A stretch of 6,142 nucleotides of DNA from an uncultured Clostridium sp. (GCA_937944945.1 CALEBD010000007.1:1-6142), one strand, 5' to 3'. Shown: positions 1 through 6,098, numbered from the stretch's first letter. Notes: generated by a model from the letters alone, not told the origin. Translations and numbers: made by a program.

Positions 1-4
1 AAAA

Positions 5-46
5 ATTCGCTTCGCTCATAGCGCCAACGAATCAGCGATTCCGTTG
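5..46 (-). other. Structured, GC-richer patch at window edge with two mutually exclusive hairpins
   Basis: This patch is much richer in G and C than its surroundings. One hairpin pairs CAACGAATC (25-33) with GATTCCGTTG (37-46), with one bulged base and an AGC loop. A second pairs ATTCG (5-9) with CGAAT (28-32), enclosing a smaller CGCT/AGCG stem (13-16 with 20-23). Read on the minus strand, the second is followed by five U (positions 5 to 1). The two share bases 28-33, so only one can form at a time, as in an antiterminator/terminator pair. It lies downstream of the phnE terminator and is cut by the window edge, so it may belong to the next unit or be a dispersed palindromic repeat. No known riboswitch core is recognisable. 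Confidence 0.35.
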
Positions 47-76
47 CTTTAGTTAATAATTTTGAAAATAAATAAA

Positions 77-98
77 GCTGATTCCACTTGGAATCAGC
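77..98 (-). terminator. Intrinsic terminator of the phn operon
   Basis: A perfect 9-bp stem (GCTGATTCC, 77-85, with GGAATCAGC, 90-98) closes a 4-base ACTT loop. On the minus strand it is followed by the U-rich run TTTATTTATTTT. It sits 16 bases after the stop codon of the last permease gene and has the expected form of a Rho-independent terminator for the phnC-phnE-phnE unit. Confidence 0.9.
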
Positions 99-114
99 AT
101 TTAAATTCTAAAAC

Positions 115-924
115 TTAGCCTCTTGCTAATTTATTTCTTACTTTAGTTGATATATACTCTACTATTAGAACTAATACAATTAATCCACATAGTATAGCAC
201 CAACTTCGTCCCAACTTAATGAGTTCATCGCAAATATTAAAGGAGCTCCTATACCACCTGCTCCAACTAATCCTAGAGTAGATGCGTCCTTTATATTTAT
301 TTCAAATCTATATATTACTGTTGATACAAAGTTTGTAAATAATTGTGGTAATATACCATATCTTATTTTTTGGAATGCATTACATCCAGCAGCATCTAAA
401 GATTCTAATATTTTTTTATCTAAATCTTCTATAGTTTCTATGAATAATTTAGATACCATCCCTATTGATGTTACTGATAAAGTTAAAACCCCTGCAAAAG
501 CTCCAGGACCTGTAACTCTTATAAACATTAACCCATAAACGAAAGCTGGGAATGTTCTTATAGCTGCTATAAAGAATGATGTAATAACACTAACCCACTT
601 TGGAACTATGTTACTTGATGCTAAGAATGATAGAGGAACAGCTATTATTGAACCTATTAATGTACCTAATAATGCTATACATATAGTTTCTAATAATAAA
701 GCTGGAACTCCACCTTTATCTAGTGTGAATAACATACTAGTTTTTGGATGGAATATACCATCAACTACATTTTTAGCTATTTCTACACCATTTTCTTTTA
801 CACCATTAAACTCAATTGAATGTCCTGCCCATACCATTATACCTATTATAAATAGTACTGTTAGGGCTTTATTTATCCATAAATTTGGTTCTTGTTTTAA
901 TTGTTTATTAACTGTTAACTGCAT
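115..924 (-). CDS. phnE: Phosphonate-type ABC transporter permease (second PhnE)
   Basis: Inner-membrane permease (269 aa) of a PhnCDE-type importer for phosphonates or related compounds such as phosphite. Hydrophobic segments lie near residues 18-35, 74-102, 112-158 and 241-260. The EAA loop that docks onto the ATPase spans residues 174-194 (ESLDAAG...ILPQ). The C-terminal motif typical of PhnE is at 206-226 (RFEINIKDAS...GAGGIG). Length is normal for the family. The ATG is one base from the stop of the preceding permease gene, and an AGG sits 10 bases upstream inside that gene's end, so translational coupling is likely. The partner permease is the 274-aa product just upstream, the two presumably forming a heterodimer. 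Substrate cannot be read from the sequence. The gene is intact, but the importer's binding protein is truncated. Confidence 0.93.
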   Translation of the reverse strand: MQLTVNKQLKQEPNLWINKALTVLFIIGIMVWAGHSIEFNGVKENGVEIAKNVVDGIFHPKTSMLFTLDKGGVPALLLETICIALLGTLIGSIIAVPLSFLASSNIVPKWVSVITSFFIAAIRTFPAFVYGLMFIRVTGPGAFAGVLTLSVTSIGMVSKLFIETIEDLDKKILESLDAAGCNAFQKIRYGILPQLFTNFVSTVIYRFEINIKDASTLGLVGAGGIGAPLIFAMNSLSWDEVGAILCGLIVLVLIVEYISTKVRNKLARG

Positions 925-925
925 A

Positions 926-1750
926 TTACCCTAACCTTTCTCTTATATATTTACTTACATTTTCTATTATTACTACTGTTATAAATAGCATAACAAGTAT
1001 CATACCTAACTTGTCATACTCTCTCCAACCTATTTTCTCATTTAATATAAGACCGATACCTCCAGCACCTACGTATCCAAGTATTGCTGCGTATCTTACG
1101 TTGATTTCGAATGTATATAAACATATTGAAAGATATGATGGTAATATTTGAGGCATTATAGTTCCTATGAATGCTTTAAGTTTTGTAGAACCTAATGCTT
1201 CCATAGCTTCAAATGGTCCCATATCTACAGTTTCGATTTTTTCGTATAACATTTTTACAACTAATCCGAATGAGAATATAGTTATTGCTACTGTACCAGC
1301 AAATGTTCCTAATCCAAATATATAAGTTGCAACTAATGCTATTATTAAAGTTGGTAATGTTCTAGTTATACTTAAAAGAAATCTAACTAAATTTAAAACT
1401 ATTTTTGACTTGTTTATATTAACTGATGATATTATAGCAAATGGTATAGCTATAAAACATCCTATCATAGATCCAAGTACCGACATTTTTATTGTGTCTA
1501 ATAAAGGAGGTAATACAGATTTTGCATAACTAAAATCTGGTGGTATCATACCTTTTAATATAATAAAGAATTCGCTTCCTCTTTTCATTATTGTTGAAAG
1601 ACTGAAACCAGTCACATTACTTGCAAGTAATACTGATATAACTAAACCTATTATTACATAAGGAACGATAGATTTAGGTGGTTGAATTTCTTGGCCATCA
1701 CTTAATACTATTTTTTCCGGTTTAAATATATTTTTTATAGCTTTTAACAT
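926..1750 (-). CDS. phnE: Phosphonate-type ABC transporter permease (first PhnE)
   Basis: Permease subunit (274 aa) of the same importer. A cytoplasmic N-terminus of about 28 residues precedes membrane segments near 29-50, 84-110, 120-145 and 247-264. The EAA docking loop is at residues 181-201 (EAMEALGS...IMPQ). The PhnE C-terminal signature is at 213-233 (TFEINVRY...GAGGIG). It resembles the downstream permease in layout but is clearly diverged from it, consistent with a heterodimeric pore rather than a recent duplication. The ATG lies one base after the phnC stop, with a GGGGG tract six bases upstream as a probable ribosome site. It is cotranscribed with phnC and the second permease gene. 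Confidence 0.93.
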   Translation of the reverse strand: MLKAIKNIFKPEKIVLSDGQEIQPPKSIVPYVIIGLVISVLLASNVTGFSLSTIMKRGSEFFIILKGMIPPDFSYAKSVLPPLLDTIKMSVLGSMIGCFIAIPFAIISSVNINKSKIVLNLVRFLLSITRTLPTLIIALVATYIFGLGTFAGTVAITIFSFGLVVKMLYEKIETVDMGPFEAMEALGSTKLKAFIGTIMPQILPSYLSICLYTFEINVRYAAILGYVGAGGIGLILNEKIGWREYDKLGMILVMLFITVVIIENVSKYIRERLG

Positions 1751-1751
1751 C

Positions 1752-2516
1752 TTAAGCCCCCATCATTTCATCCTGAGCTAATTCACGCCCGTATATTTGA
1801 GTTAATACATCATTTGTTACTTCGCTTGATGGTCCGTCATATACTATTTCACCAGCTTTTATTCCTATAACTCTATCAGCGTATTTTAATGCTAAGTCTA
1901 CGTGATGTATGTTTATAAGAACTGACATGTTTAATTCTTGATTTATTTTTTTGAAGTCATCCATAACTTGTACTGCTGTTATTGGGTCTAATGCTGCAAC
2001 AGGCTCATCAGCAAGTATTATTTCTGGATTTTGAGCTAATGTTCTAGCTAGAGCAACCCTTTGTTGTTGTCCACCTGAAAGTTGGTCAGCTCTTACATAA
2101 GCTTTATCTAATATACCAACTTTGTCTAAAGCTTCTAATGCTACAACTTTATCTTCTTTTGAATATAATCCTATTATAGATTTCCATAATGGCATATCTG
2201 GAACTCTTGAAGTTAATACGTTTTTTATAACTGAAGTTCTAGTTACTAAGTTGAAAGATTGGAATACCATACCTATTCCACGTCTGAATTTACGTAACTC
2301 TTTTCCTTTTAAGTTGTTAACTTCTTGTCTGTTTACAGTTAACACACCATCAGTTATATCATGCATTCTGTTTACTGTTCTTAGTAAAGTTGATTTACCT
2401 GCACCAGATAAACCTATTATCGCAACAAATTCACCTTGTTTTATTTCTAAATTTATATTTTTTAATGCATGTAATCCATTTGGATATACTTTATTTACGT
2501 TATCAAATTTTATCAA
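1752..2516 (-). CDS. phnC: Phosphonate-type ABC transporter ATP-binding protein PhnC
   Basis: Cytoplasmic ATPase (254 aa) that powers the importer by binding and hydrolysing ATP at the two permeases. All nucleotide-binding motifs are present: Walker A GLSGAGKST at 35-43, Q-loop Gln86, signature LSGGQ at 146-150, Walker B IILADEP at 166-172, and switch His204/His205. The stretch after Walker A (TLLRTVNRM) and the insertion near 100-125 are in PhnC style. The start is TTG (2514-2516), supported by a strong GGAGGG (2523-2528) six bases upstream; the reading MIKFDNVNKVYPNG begins exactly where the family begins. It is separated from phnD by a 137-base gap containing a terminator hairpin, so its level is probably lower than that of the binding protein in the ancestral operon. 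Confidence 0.95.
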   Translation of the reverse strand: MIKFDNVNKVYPNGLHALKNINLEIKQGEFVAIIGLSGAGKSTLLRTVNRMHDITDGVLTVNRQEVNNLKGKELRKFRRGIGMVFQSFNLVTRTSVIKNVLTSRVPDMPLWKSIIGLYSKEDKVVALEALDKVGILDKAYVRADQLSGGQQQRVALARTLAQNPEIILADEPVAALDPITAVQVMDDFKKINQELNMSVLINIHHVDLALKYADRVIGIKAGEIVYDGPSSEVTNDVLTQIYGRELAQDEMMGA

Positions 2517-2522
2517 TTGTAT

Positions 2523-2528
2523 CCCTCC
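2523..2528 (-). promoter_or_regulatory. Ribosome binding site deciding the TTG start of phnC
   Basis: GGAGGG read on the minus strand, six bases before the TTG codon. No ATG or GTG in frame gives a family-length protein with comparable spacing, so this site fixes the non-ATG start. Confidence 0.8.
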
Positions 2529-2534
2529 ACGTTC

Positions 2535-2563
2535 TATTTATGCTCTGTTTTTCTTGTTTTCAA
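2535..2563 (-). promoter_or_regulatory. Weak candidate promoter for phnC
   Basis: On the minus strand TTGAAA (2558-2563) and TAAATA (2535-2540) are 17 bases apart. Initiation would fall almost on the ribosome site, giving a very short leader of roughly a dozen bases. This could keep phnC-phnE-phnE expressed after loss of the upstream part of the operon, but the -10 match is poor and the region is AT-rich enough for chance. Confidence 0.25.
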
Positions 2564-2613
2564 TACATTTAATTGATAGTATCTTTCGTGATATTATTTT
2601 TTTAATTCGTATA

Positions 2614-2647
2614 AAATAAGTCCATGATACTAATCATGAACTTATTT
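2614..2647 (-). terminator. Terminator/attenuator hairpin between phnD and phnC
   Basis: Arms AATAAGTCCATGAT (2615-2628) and ATCATGAACTTATT (2633-2646) pair along 14 positions around a 4-base loop. The single mismatch becomes a G:U pair in the minus-strand RNA, and one more A:T pair extends the base. The downstream U tract is short (TATTTTATA type), so termination may be partial. The position just after the phnD stop suits the common arrangement in which the binding protein is made in excess over ATPase and permeases. Confidence 0.7.
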
Positions 2648-2653
2648 ATTTTA

Positions 2654-3475
2654 CTATTGCATAGATTTTATTAGCTCTTGAGCTTTCTTTTCTTCTTCGT
2701 AATTTTTGCTATCTCCTATTTCATATCCTTTATGAGTATAGATAGATATTACATCTTGTCCTTCTGGAGTTTCAGCTATATTCATAAATGCATTTTGTAA
2801 TGCTTTAACTAATTCTGGAGTCATTACAGAAGAGTTTTTAGTTACTGATATAGTATCATTGTATATAGGAGCTGTAACACCTATAACGTTAGTTTCTTCC
2901 CAAACAGACTTGCTTCTTCCGAATTCGCTTGTCCATTTATCAGCATAGTCAAGACGTGCATCAGCATAAGTTACCATAACATCTATTTGACCACTTGCTA
3001 ATTGAGTTAATGCAGTAGCATAGTTATCTAAAGCCACTTTATTTGGTAAATCAGTTAATGATAAACCGAAGTTTTCTTGTAACCATAAACTTGGGTATAT
3101 ATATCCTGCTGGAGAAGTTGTATTACTTGATACACCCCAAGTAACGCCTTTAACATCTTCAGCTGTTAATTTTTTACCGCTATTTATTTTATCTGCAAGA
3201 GCTTGACCTTTTTCAGATGGTCCAGCTATTACTAAAGAACGATAATAAGTAACTTTTTTGTCTGTATTTTCTGTTGGAGCTGTATTCCAATCTGCTGGAT
3301 TATCTGAATCATGGTTTAATCCAAAACGAGTAGCAGTTAAAGCAACATCTGCTCCATTTTCATATAATACATATGTTCCACCTGGTATAAATCCAACGTG
3401 TGCAGTACCTGATTCTAAAGCTTCACCAACAGCTTCGAAACTTGTACCTACTTCAATTCTTATATTTTTAAATTT
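2654..3475 (-). pseudogene. phnD: Truncated phosphonate-binding protein gene phnD, 5' end lost at a transposon boundary
   Basis: This encodes the last 273 residues of a PhnD-type periplasmic/lipoprotein substrate-binding protein, which would deliver phosphonate to the PhnC-PhnE transporter outside the membrane. Family landmarks remain, numbered from the boundary: VGFIPGGTYVLY at about 27-38, the hydroxyl-rich ligand loop SNTTSPAG at 117-124, and YADARLDY at about 170-177. The C-terminus is intact. Missing are the start codon, the export signal and lipobox, and the first strand of the binding domain, about 55-65 residues judging from usual family length. The sequence changes exactly at 3476 into the terminal inverted repeat of the adjacent element. 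The frame stays open into the element up to a TTG at 3536-3538, but this adds 21 non-homologous residues, has no ribosome site and starts inside a terminator hairpin. Export, and hence transport, is therefore unlikely. Confidence 0.88.
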
Positions 3476-3503
3476 GGCTATGTTAGCTATCTTCGTGATA
3501 AAT
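3476..3503 (+). repeat. Left terminal inverted repeat of the transposon
   Basis: Read inward it begins GGCTATGTTAGCTA and continues with a CGTGAT core. It matches the right end at 25 of 28 positions (differences at positions 15, 19 and 25). It abuts the phnD remnant at 3475. Confidence 0.92.
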
Positions 3504-3510
3504 ATGACAT

Positions 3511-3563
3511 AAAAACAACCACACCTTAGAATTTTCAATATATTGAATTCTAATATGTGGTTG
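3511..3563 (-). terminator. Strong intrinsic terminator at the left end of the transposon
   Basis: A long hairpin pairs CAACCACA...TTAGAATT (from 3516) with AATTCTAA...TGTGGTTG (to 3563): two 8-bp stems separated by a two-base mismatch, then a small bulge and an A/T top. On the minus strand it is followed directly by UUUUU (3515-3511). It lies about 75 bases after the 109-aa gene and ends that transcript. It also blocks outward transcription from the element into the phnD remnant. Confidence 0.85.
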
Positions 3564-3637
3564 ATTATATAACTTACTATAAATTGTTCGTAATATATTA
3601 ATATTGTCTATTAAGCTACTTCTATAAATTATAACTT

Positions 3638-3967
3638 TTACCAAAACCAACCTCCATATCCTATTTCAAGATGTAATATGAAAAACAAAGTTGGTAATAA
3701 CAACATACTTATAATACTACAAATATAGCACATTTTCGTAAATTTATTTTCTTTATACTTCCTCTTAGTATAATCAAATAGCACTATGAAAGGTATTGTA
3801 CTTAGCACTATTCTTAACAGAAATCCCAATTGTAAAAGATATTCATCATTAAGTTTTATACCATCTAGTAGTATTAATGGCAATGCCCAGCTAAACCATA
3901 CTATTATGTTAGAAAATATAATTGCTGAAACATACTTTCGTATATATATCCTTTTTTCTTGTTTCAT
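3638..3967 (-). CDS. Small membrane protein of unknown function, transposon passenger
   Basis: This 109-aa protein belongs to no family I recognise. A short basic N-terminus (MKQEKRIYIRK) precedes three hydrophobic segments at about 13-35, 47-68 and 80-100, separated by an acidic loop (DGIKLNDEY) and a strongly basic loop (KRKYKENKFTK). It ends in an aromatic, glycine-rich tail (GYGGWFW). I chose the ATG at 3965-3967, which has GAAAGGTGAT (3971-3980) three bases upstream. The in-frame ATG at 3992-3994 would lie at or before the transcription start of the promoter seen here. The gene has its own promoter with a palindrome over the -10 box and its own terminator. It sits between the lipoprotein gene and the left terminal repeat, so it travels with the element. 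Membrane location is well supported; its role is not known. Confidence 0.72.
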   Translation of the reverse strand: MKQEKRIYIRKYVSAIIFSNIIVWFSWALPLILLDGIKLNDEYLLQLGFLLRIVLSTIPFIVLFDYTKRKYKENKFTKMCYICSIISMLLLPTLFFILHLEIGYGGWFW

Positions 3968-3970
3968 CGC

Positions 3971-3980
3971 ATCACCTTTC
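3971..3980 (-). promoter_or_regulatory. Ribosome binding site deciding the start of the small membrane protein
   Basis: GAAAGGTGAT on the minus strand, just before GCG-ATG at 3967. No comparable site precedes the alternative ATG at 3994, so the 109-aa form is preferred over a 118-aa form. Confidence 0.75.
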
Positions 3981-3989
3981 TTCATAATC

Positions 3990-4006
3990 AACACTATTAT
4001 AGTGTT
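3990..4006. promoter_or_regulatory. Perfect 17-bp palindrome, probable operator
   Basis: AACACTATTATAGTGTT has two 8-base arms around one central base, all paired. It fully covers the -10 box (TATAAT on the minus strand, 3996-4001) of the small membrane-protein gene. A dimeric repressor bound here would block RNA polymerase. No regulator is encoded in the element, so the cognate protein would be a host factor. It could form a weak RNA hairpin, but most of it would lie before the transcription start. Confidence 0.6.
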
Positions 4007-4023
4007 TTACTTATAAGTCACAA
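3996..4023 (-). promoter_or_regulatory. Promoter of the small membrane-protein gene
   Basis: On the minus strand TTGTGA (4018-4023) and a consensus TATAAT (3996-4001) are separated by 16 bases. Initiation is expected near 3988-3990, giving a leader of about 22 bases that contains the ribosome site. Confidence 0.65.
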
Positions 4024-4076
4024 TATATGACAATTGCGATTTAGTTTATATTATATCATTTTCAACACTTATTTAA

Positions 4077-4107
4077 AACATAGCCTAATTTTATAAAAGG
4101 CTATGTT
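4077..4107 (-). terminator. Hairpin after the lipoprotein gene, arms identical to the transposon tips
   Basis: Arms AACATAGCCT (4077-4086) and AGGCTATGTT (4098-4107) form a perfect 10-bp stem around an 11-base A/T loop. It begins three bases past the lipoprotein stop codon. On the minus strand it is followed by a short U run (UU beyond the stem, four U in all), enough for a modest intrinsic terminator. The stem repeats GGCTATGTT, the first nine bases of the terminal inverted repeat (the right arm matches ten, including the next A). It may be a terminator that recruited this sequence, or a relic of two abutting element ends. Confidence 0.65.
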
Positions 4108-4110
4108 AAA

Positions 4111-4818
4111 CTATTTATATCTATATATACCTATAGTTTTATATCTATCTCCTTCTAATACTTCACTAGCTCCATAATATATGCTATAATCTTCTTCATT
4201 TATTTCAACTATAGCATCTCCCTCTTTAAAATATGGAACTTCAAATATGTGATATTGAATATCTCTCATTATTCTTCTTGCATCAATAAGTGCGATTATA
4301 TCTCTATATTCTAATCCATATGAACACAATTCTTCAATTCTATTTAAATCATTTTTAAACGCTTGATTTTTTACTGAATTAGATATGTATCTTATAGTAT
4401 TTACAATTCCATATAAATCATTATTATCATAAGCATCCCATCGATTATTTGCCTTATCGAATAATTCTTTATATCTATCATCAAAAATAACTTGGTTCAA
4501 TGCAGTATAACAGTCTCCAAATTTAAGAACTTGCTCTTGATTTAAGTTAAAGAATATATCAGTTCTTAAATCATATCGTTCTTCATCTGACATAGTAGGT
4601 TTATTTTTTTCTACTGATTCTATTATATTTATCAATTCTTGTTCTTCGCTTTCTTTTGAATAAATATCATTAGAAATAATTTGATTAATATTATTAGTAT
4701 CAATTAAATTCTCATTTTTATTAATATCCAAAGTTATATCTTCTTTTGAATTACTGCACCCTGTTAAAAATAATGATATAGCAATTAAAAATAAACTTAA
4801 CCTAATTACTTTTACCAT
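4111..4818 (-). CDS. Putative lipoprotein of unknown function, transposon passenger
   Basis: This 235-aa product has a classical lipoprotein signal: basic MVKVIR, hydrophobic core LSLFLIAISLF, lipobox LTGC at 18-21 with Cys21 as the lipidated residue. It should be anchored on the outer face of the cell membrane. A flexible Asp/Asn/Glu/Lys-rich linker covers about 22-75. The rest looks like a mixed helical domain with many acidic and aromatic residues, ending in a probable strand-rich segment (about 205-235, IYYGASEV...IYRYK). I recognise no family or catalytic motif. The ATG is preceded by AAAGGGG nine bases upstream. It has its own promoter (4882-4910) and a hairpin terminator immediately after its stop. 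It lies between the transposase and the small membrane-protein gene inside the transposon. A surface or envelope role is inferred only from the lipobox. Confidence 0.82.
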   Translation of the reverse strand: MVKVIRLSLFLIAISLFLTGCSNSKEDITLDINKNENLIDTNNINQIISNDIYSKESEEQELINIIESVEKNKPTMSDEERYDLRTDIFFNLNQEQVLKFGDCYTALNQVIFDDRYKELFDKANNRWDAYDNNDLYGIVNTIRYISNSVKNQAFKNDLNRIEELCSYGLEYRDIIALIDARRIMRDIQYHIFEVPYFKEGDAIVEINEEDYSIYYGASEVLEGDRYKTIGIYRYK

Positions 4819-4881
4819 ATAAAATTTCCCCTTTTTATTTATAATTAATTCTCAATATATAATAATTACGAACTTAATTAT

Positions 4882-4910
4882 ATTATATAAAGTATTCAAT
4901 TGTTTTCCAA
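4882..4910 (-). promoter_or_regulatory. Promoter of the lipoprotein gene
   Basis: On the minus strand TTGGAA (4905-4910) and a consensus TATAAT (4882-4887) are exactly 17 bases apart. The leader of about 57 bases ends in the AAAGGGG ribosome site. The passenger therefore does not depend on read-through from the transposase. Confidence 0.65.
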
Positions 4911-4951
4911 TTATAAAATGGTTTCATTAATTTGAAGTAAAGTTCCTTACT

Positions 4952-5998
4952 TTATGTTAATTCAATGAATCTATTTCTAATAGTGGCTCTAGTTACATAT
5001 GTATCCTTAGTAGCTATATTCACTAGCATATCTTTAATTCGGTCATTCTTTTTATTCTTCTTACTTAGTTGTAGAAATTTAAACCAAGCCAAATAATTAT
5101 TGATATATTTTGTGGATACACCATTAAAAGTCATTAACCATCTCTTAAAGCTACTGTGAAGAGCATTTATATGCTGTAAATGATAAACACTATCTATCAT
5201 TGATTTTCCTCTAGGAACTTGCTTTAACTCTATGTTCAACTTATCCTTTATTCCCATATATGATTTATGTGAATCTACACAAAAAGTAGCATCTTCACAT
5301 ATTTTATTGTCAAAGAAGTTAACTATTTGATTTGTTGTAATTCTACCATTACAAACAGCACCCATAAGGATATTTCCTTTTCTATCAATTGCTGTCTCTA
5401 TACAAATCTGCTCTTTTGATATTCCTCTTTTCTTCTTATCATTTTTACCTTTACCTCTTTTTCTAGGATTTCTAGGCATTACAAATGTAGTACTTTTAGA
5501 ATGATTCCCTTTAAAAGACTCCTTAATAAAGCATTCATCTACTTCAACTATACCTTCAACTTTATCATTTTTTAATGATAAATTGATTACATCAAGTATC
5601 CTATGACGCATGTAAAAAGACGTTTTAACACCTACTCCTACTTCTTCAGCACATTTTCTTATAGAAAGTCCTAATATCATTAATTCGCAGTATTTTAGCC
5701 ATTTATCTAACCCTAATTTTGTATTAGAGAATGGGGACATAGTAAACTCATCAAAACTTGTACGACAACGTTTACATATATATCTTTGTCTTCCATTAGA
5801 TTTCCCATTTTTATTTACATCTTTACATTGACATTTTGGGCACTCGTATCCTTTAGAAAATCTACTTTCTTTAACATTATCTCTAATTTCAGAAGAATTA
5901 AATAAAGTACTTAATACTTCTTGTGCTACTGAAATTAACTCTGTAAGTTCATTCTTTTTTAAATCTTTTATCATAGCTTTTATATCTATTTTTGACAT
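4952..5998 (-). CDS. IS1595-family transposase
   Basis: This 348-aa DDE-type enzyme cuts and joins the ends of the surrounding element. Residues 1-45 form a helical N-terminus. A zinc ribbon follows with Cys53-x2-Cys56 and Cys75-x2-Cys78, as in the Zn_Tnp_IS1595 domain. A helix-turn-helix-like stretch lies at about 108-130 (LGLSIRKCAEEVGVGVKTSF). The catalytic domain shows Asp154 (VEVDE), Asp242 (CVDSHKSY) and Asn278 in HINALHSSFKRW, the D-D-N arrangement of this family, with the characteristic FNGVSTKYINNYLAWF at 291-306. A basic stretch (about 175-192) probably aids DNA binding. Length is typical or slightly long, and no frameshift or missing motif is visible, so it may be active. The ATG has AGAAAGGA 11 bases upstream. 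It lies 72 bases inside the right terminal repeat. Confidence 0.93.
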   Translation of the reverse strand: MSKIDIKAMIKDLKKNELTELISVAQEVLSTLFNSSEIRDNVKESRFSKGYECPKCQCKDVNKNGKSNGRQRYICKRCRTSFDEFTMSPFSNTKLGLDKWLKYCELMILGLSIRKCAEEVGVGVKTSFYMRHRILDVINLSLKNDKVEGIVEVDECFIKESFKGNHSKSTTFVMPRNPRKRGKGKNDKKKRGISKEQICIETAIDRKGNILMGAVCNGRITTNQIVNFFDNKICEDATFCVDSHKSYMGIKDKLNIELKQVPRGKSMIDSVYHLQHINALHSSFKRWLMTFNGVSTKYINNYLAWFKFLQLSKKNKKNDRIKDMLVNIATKDTYVTRATIRNRFIELT

Positions 5999-6048
5999 AA
6001 TATTAGGTATCCTTTCTGTAAATTAGTTGAAATATAGTCTATACCTAT

Positions 6049-6054
6049 ATTATA
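6049..6054 (-). promoter_or_regulatory. Probable -10 box of the transposase promoter
   Basis: TATAAT on the minus strand, about 50 bases before the start codon. No good -35 box is seen at 16-18 bases upstream. TTGTGA at 6076-6081, inside the terminal repeat, is 21 bases away, so the promoter is probably weak. Confidence 0.45.
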
Positions 6055-6070
6055 GCCTATTTTAGATATA

Positions 6071-6098
6071 ATTAATCACAAAGTTAGCTAACATAGCC
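6071..6098 (-). repeat. Right terminal inverted repeat of the transposon
   Basis: Read inward on the minus strand from 6098 it begins GGCTATGTTAGCTA and continues with a TGTGAT core, matching the left end at 25 of 28 positions. The flanking DNA starts at 6099. Confidence 0.92.

Larger units (their letters stand above)
3476..6098 (-). mobile_element. IS1595-family transposon with two passenger genes (2623 bp)
   Basis: The limits are set by 28-bp terminal inverted repeats matching at 25 of 28 positions. Inside are, in transcription order, a transposase gene, a lipoprotein gene and a small membrane-protein gene, all on the minus strand. The repeat tip GGCTATG fits the GGCnnTG ends I recall for the ISPna2 group of the IS1595 family, and the D-D-N transposase agrees with that group; the subgroup is from memory. 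At 2.6 kb it is more than twice the roughly 1.0-1.2 kb usual for simple members, the excess being cargo. No clean 8-bp target duplication flanks it. Left side: interrupted phnD. Right side: 44 bases of uncharacterised AT-rich DNA. Confidence 0.88.

Noticed and set aside
608..934. Plus-strand open frame opposite the second phnE gene
   Set aside because: Antisense shadow of a conserved gene, with no ribosome site and no family resemblance. The same applies to plus-strand frames at 2122-2619, 2390-2572, 3258-3512 and 3786-4016.
115..2516. phnC-phnE-phnE as a novel transport system
   Set aside because: All three are ordinary members of the PhnCDE importer family in their usual order; only the damage to phnD is notable.
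3463..3470. TATTTTTA as a genuine 8-bp target duplication matching 6099-6106
   Set aside because: The left copy is five bases from the element end and the sequence is too AT-rich to exclude chance; recorded only as part of a finding.
3476..3538. Reading phnD as a 294-aa gene beginning at TTG 3538
   Set aside because: The added 21 residues are encoded by the transposon's terminal repeat and terminator stem, there is no ribosome site, and the product lacks an export signal.
3968..3994. Earlier ATG (3992-3994) giving a 118-aa form of the small membrane protein
   Set aside because: It lies at or upstream of the expected transcription start and within the palindrome, and has no ribosome site; the ATG at 3967 has a good one.
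4935..4952. Small hairpin AAGTAA/TTACTT as terminator of the transposase gene
   Set aside because: Only six A/T-rich pairs, overlapping the stop codon and not followed by a U run. Read-through from the transposase towards the lipoprotein gene is possible.
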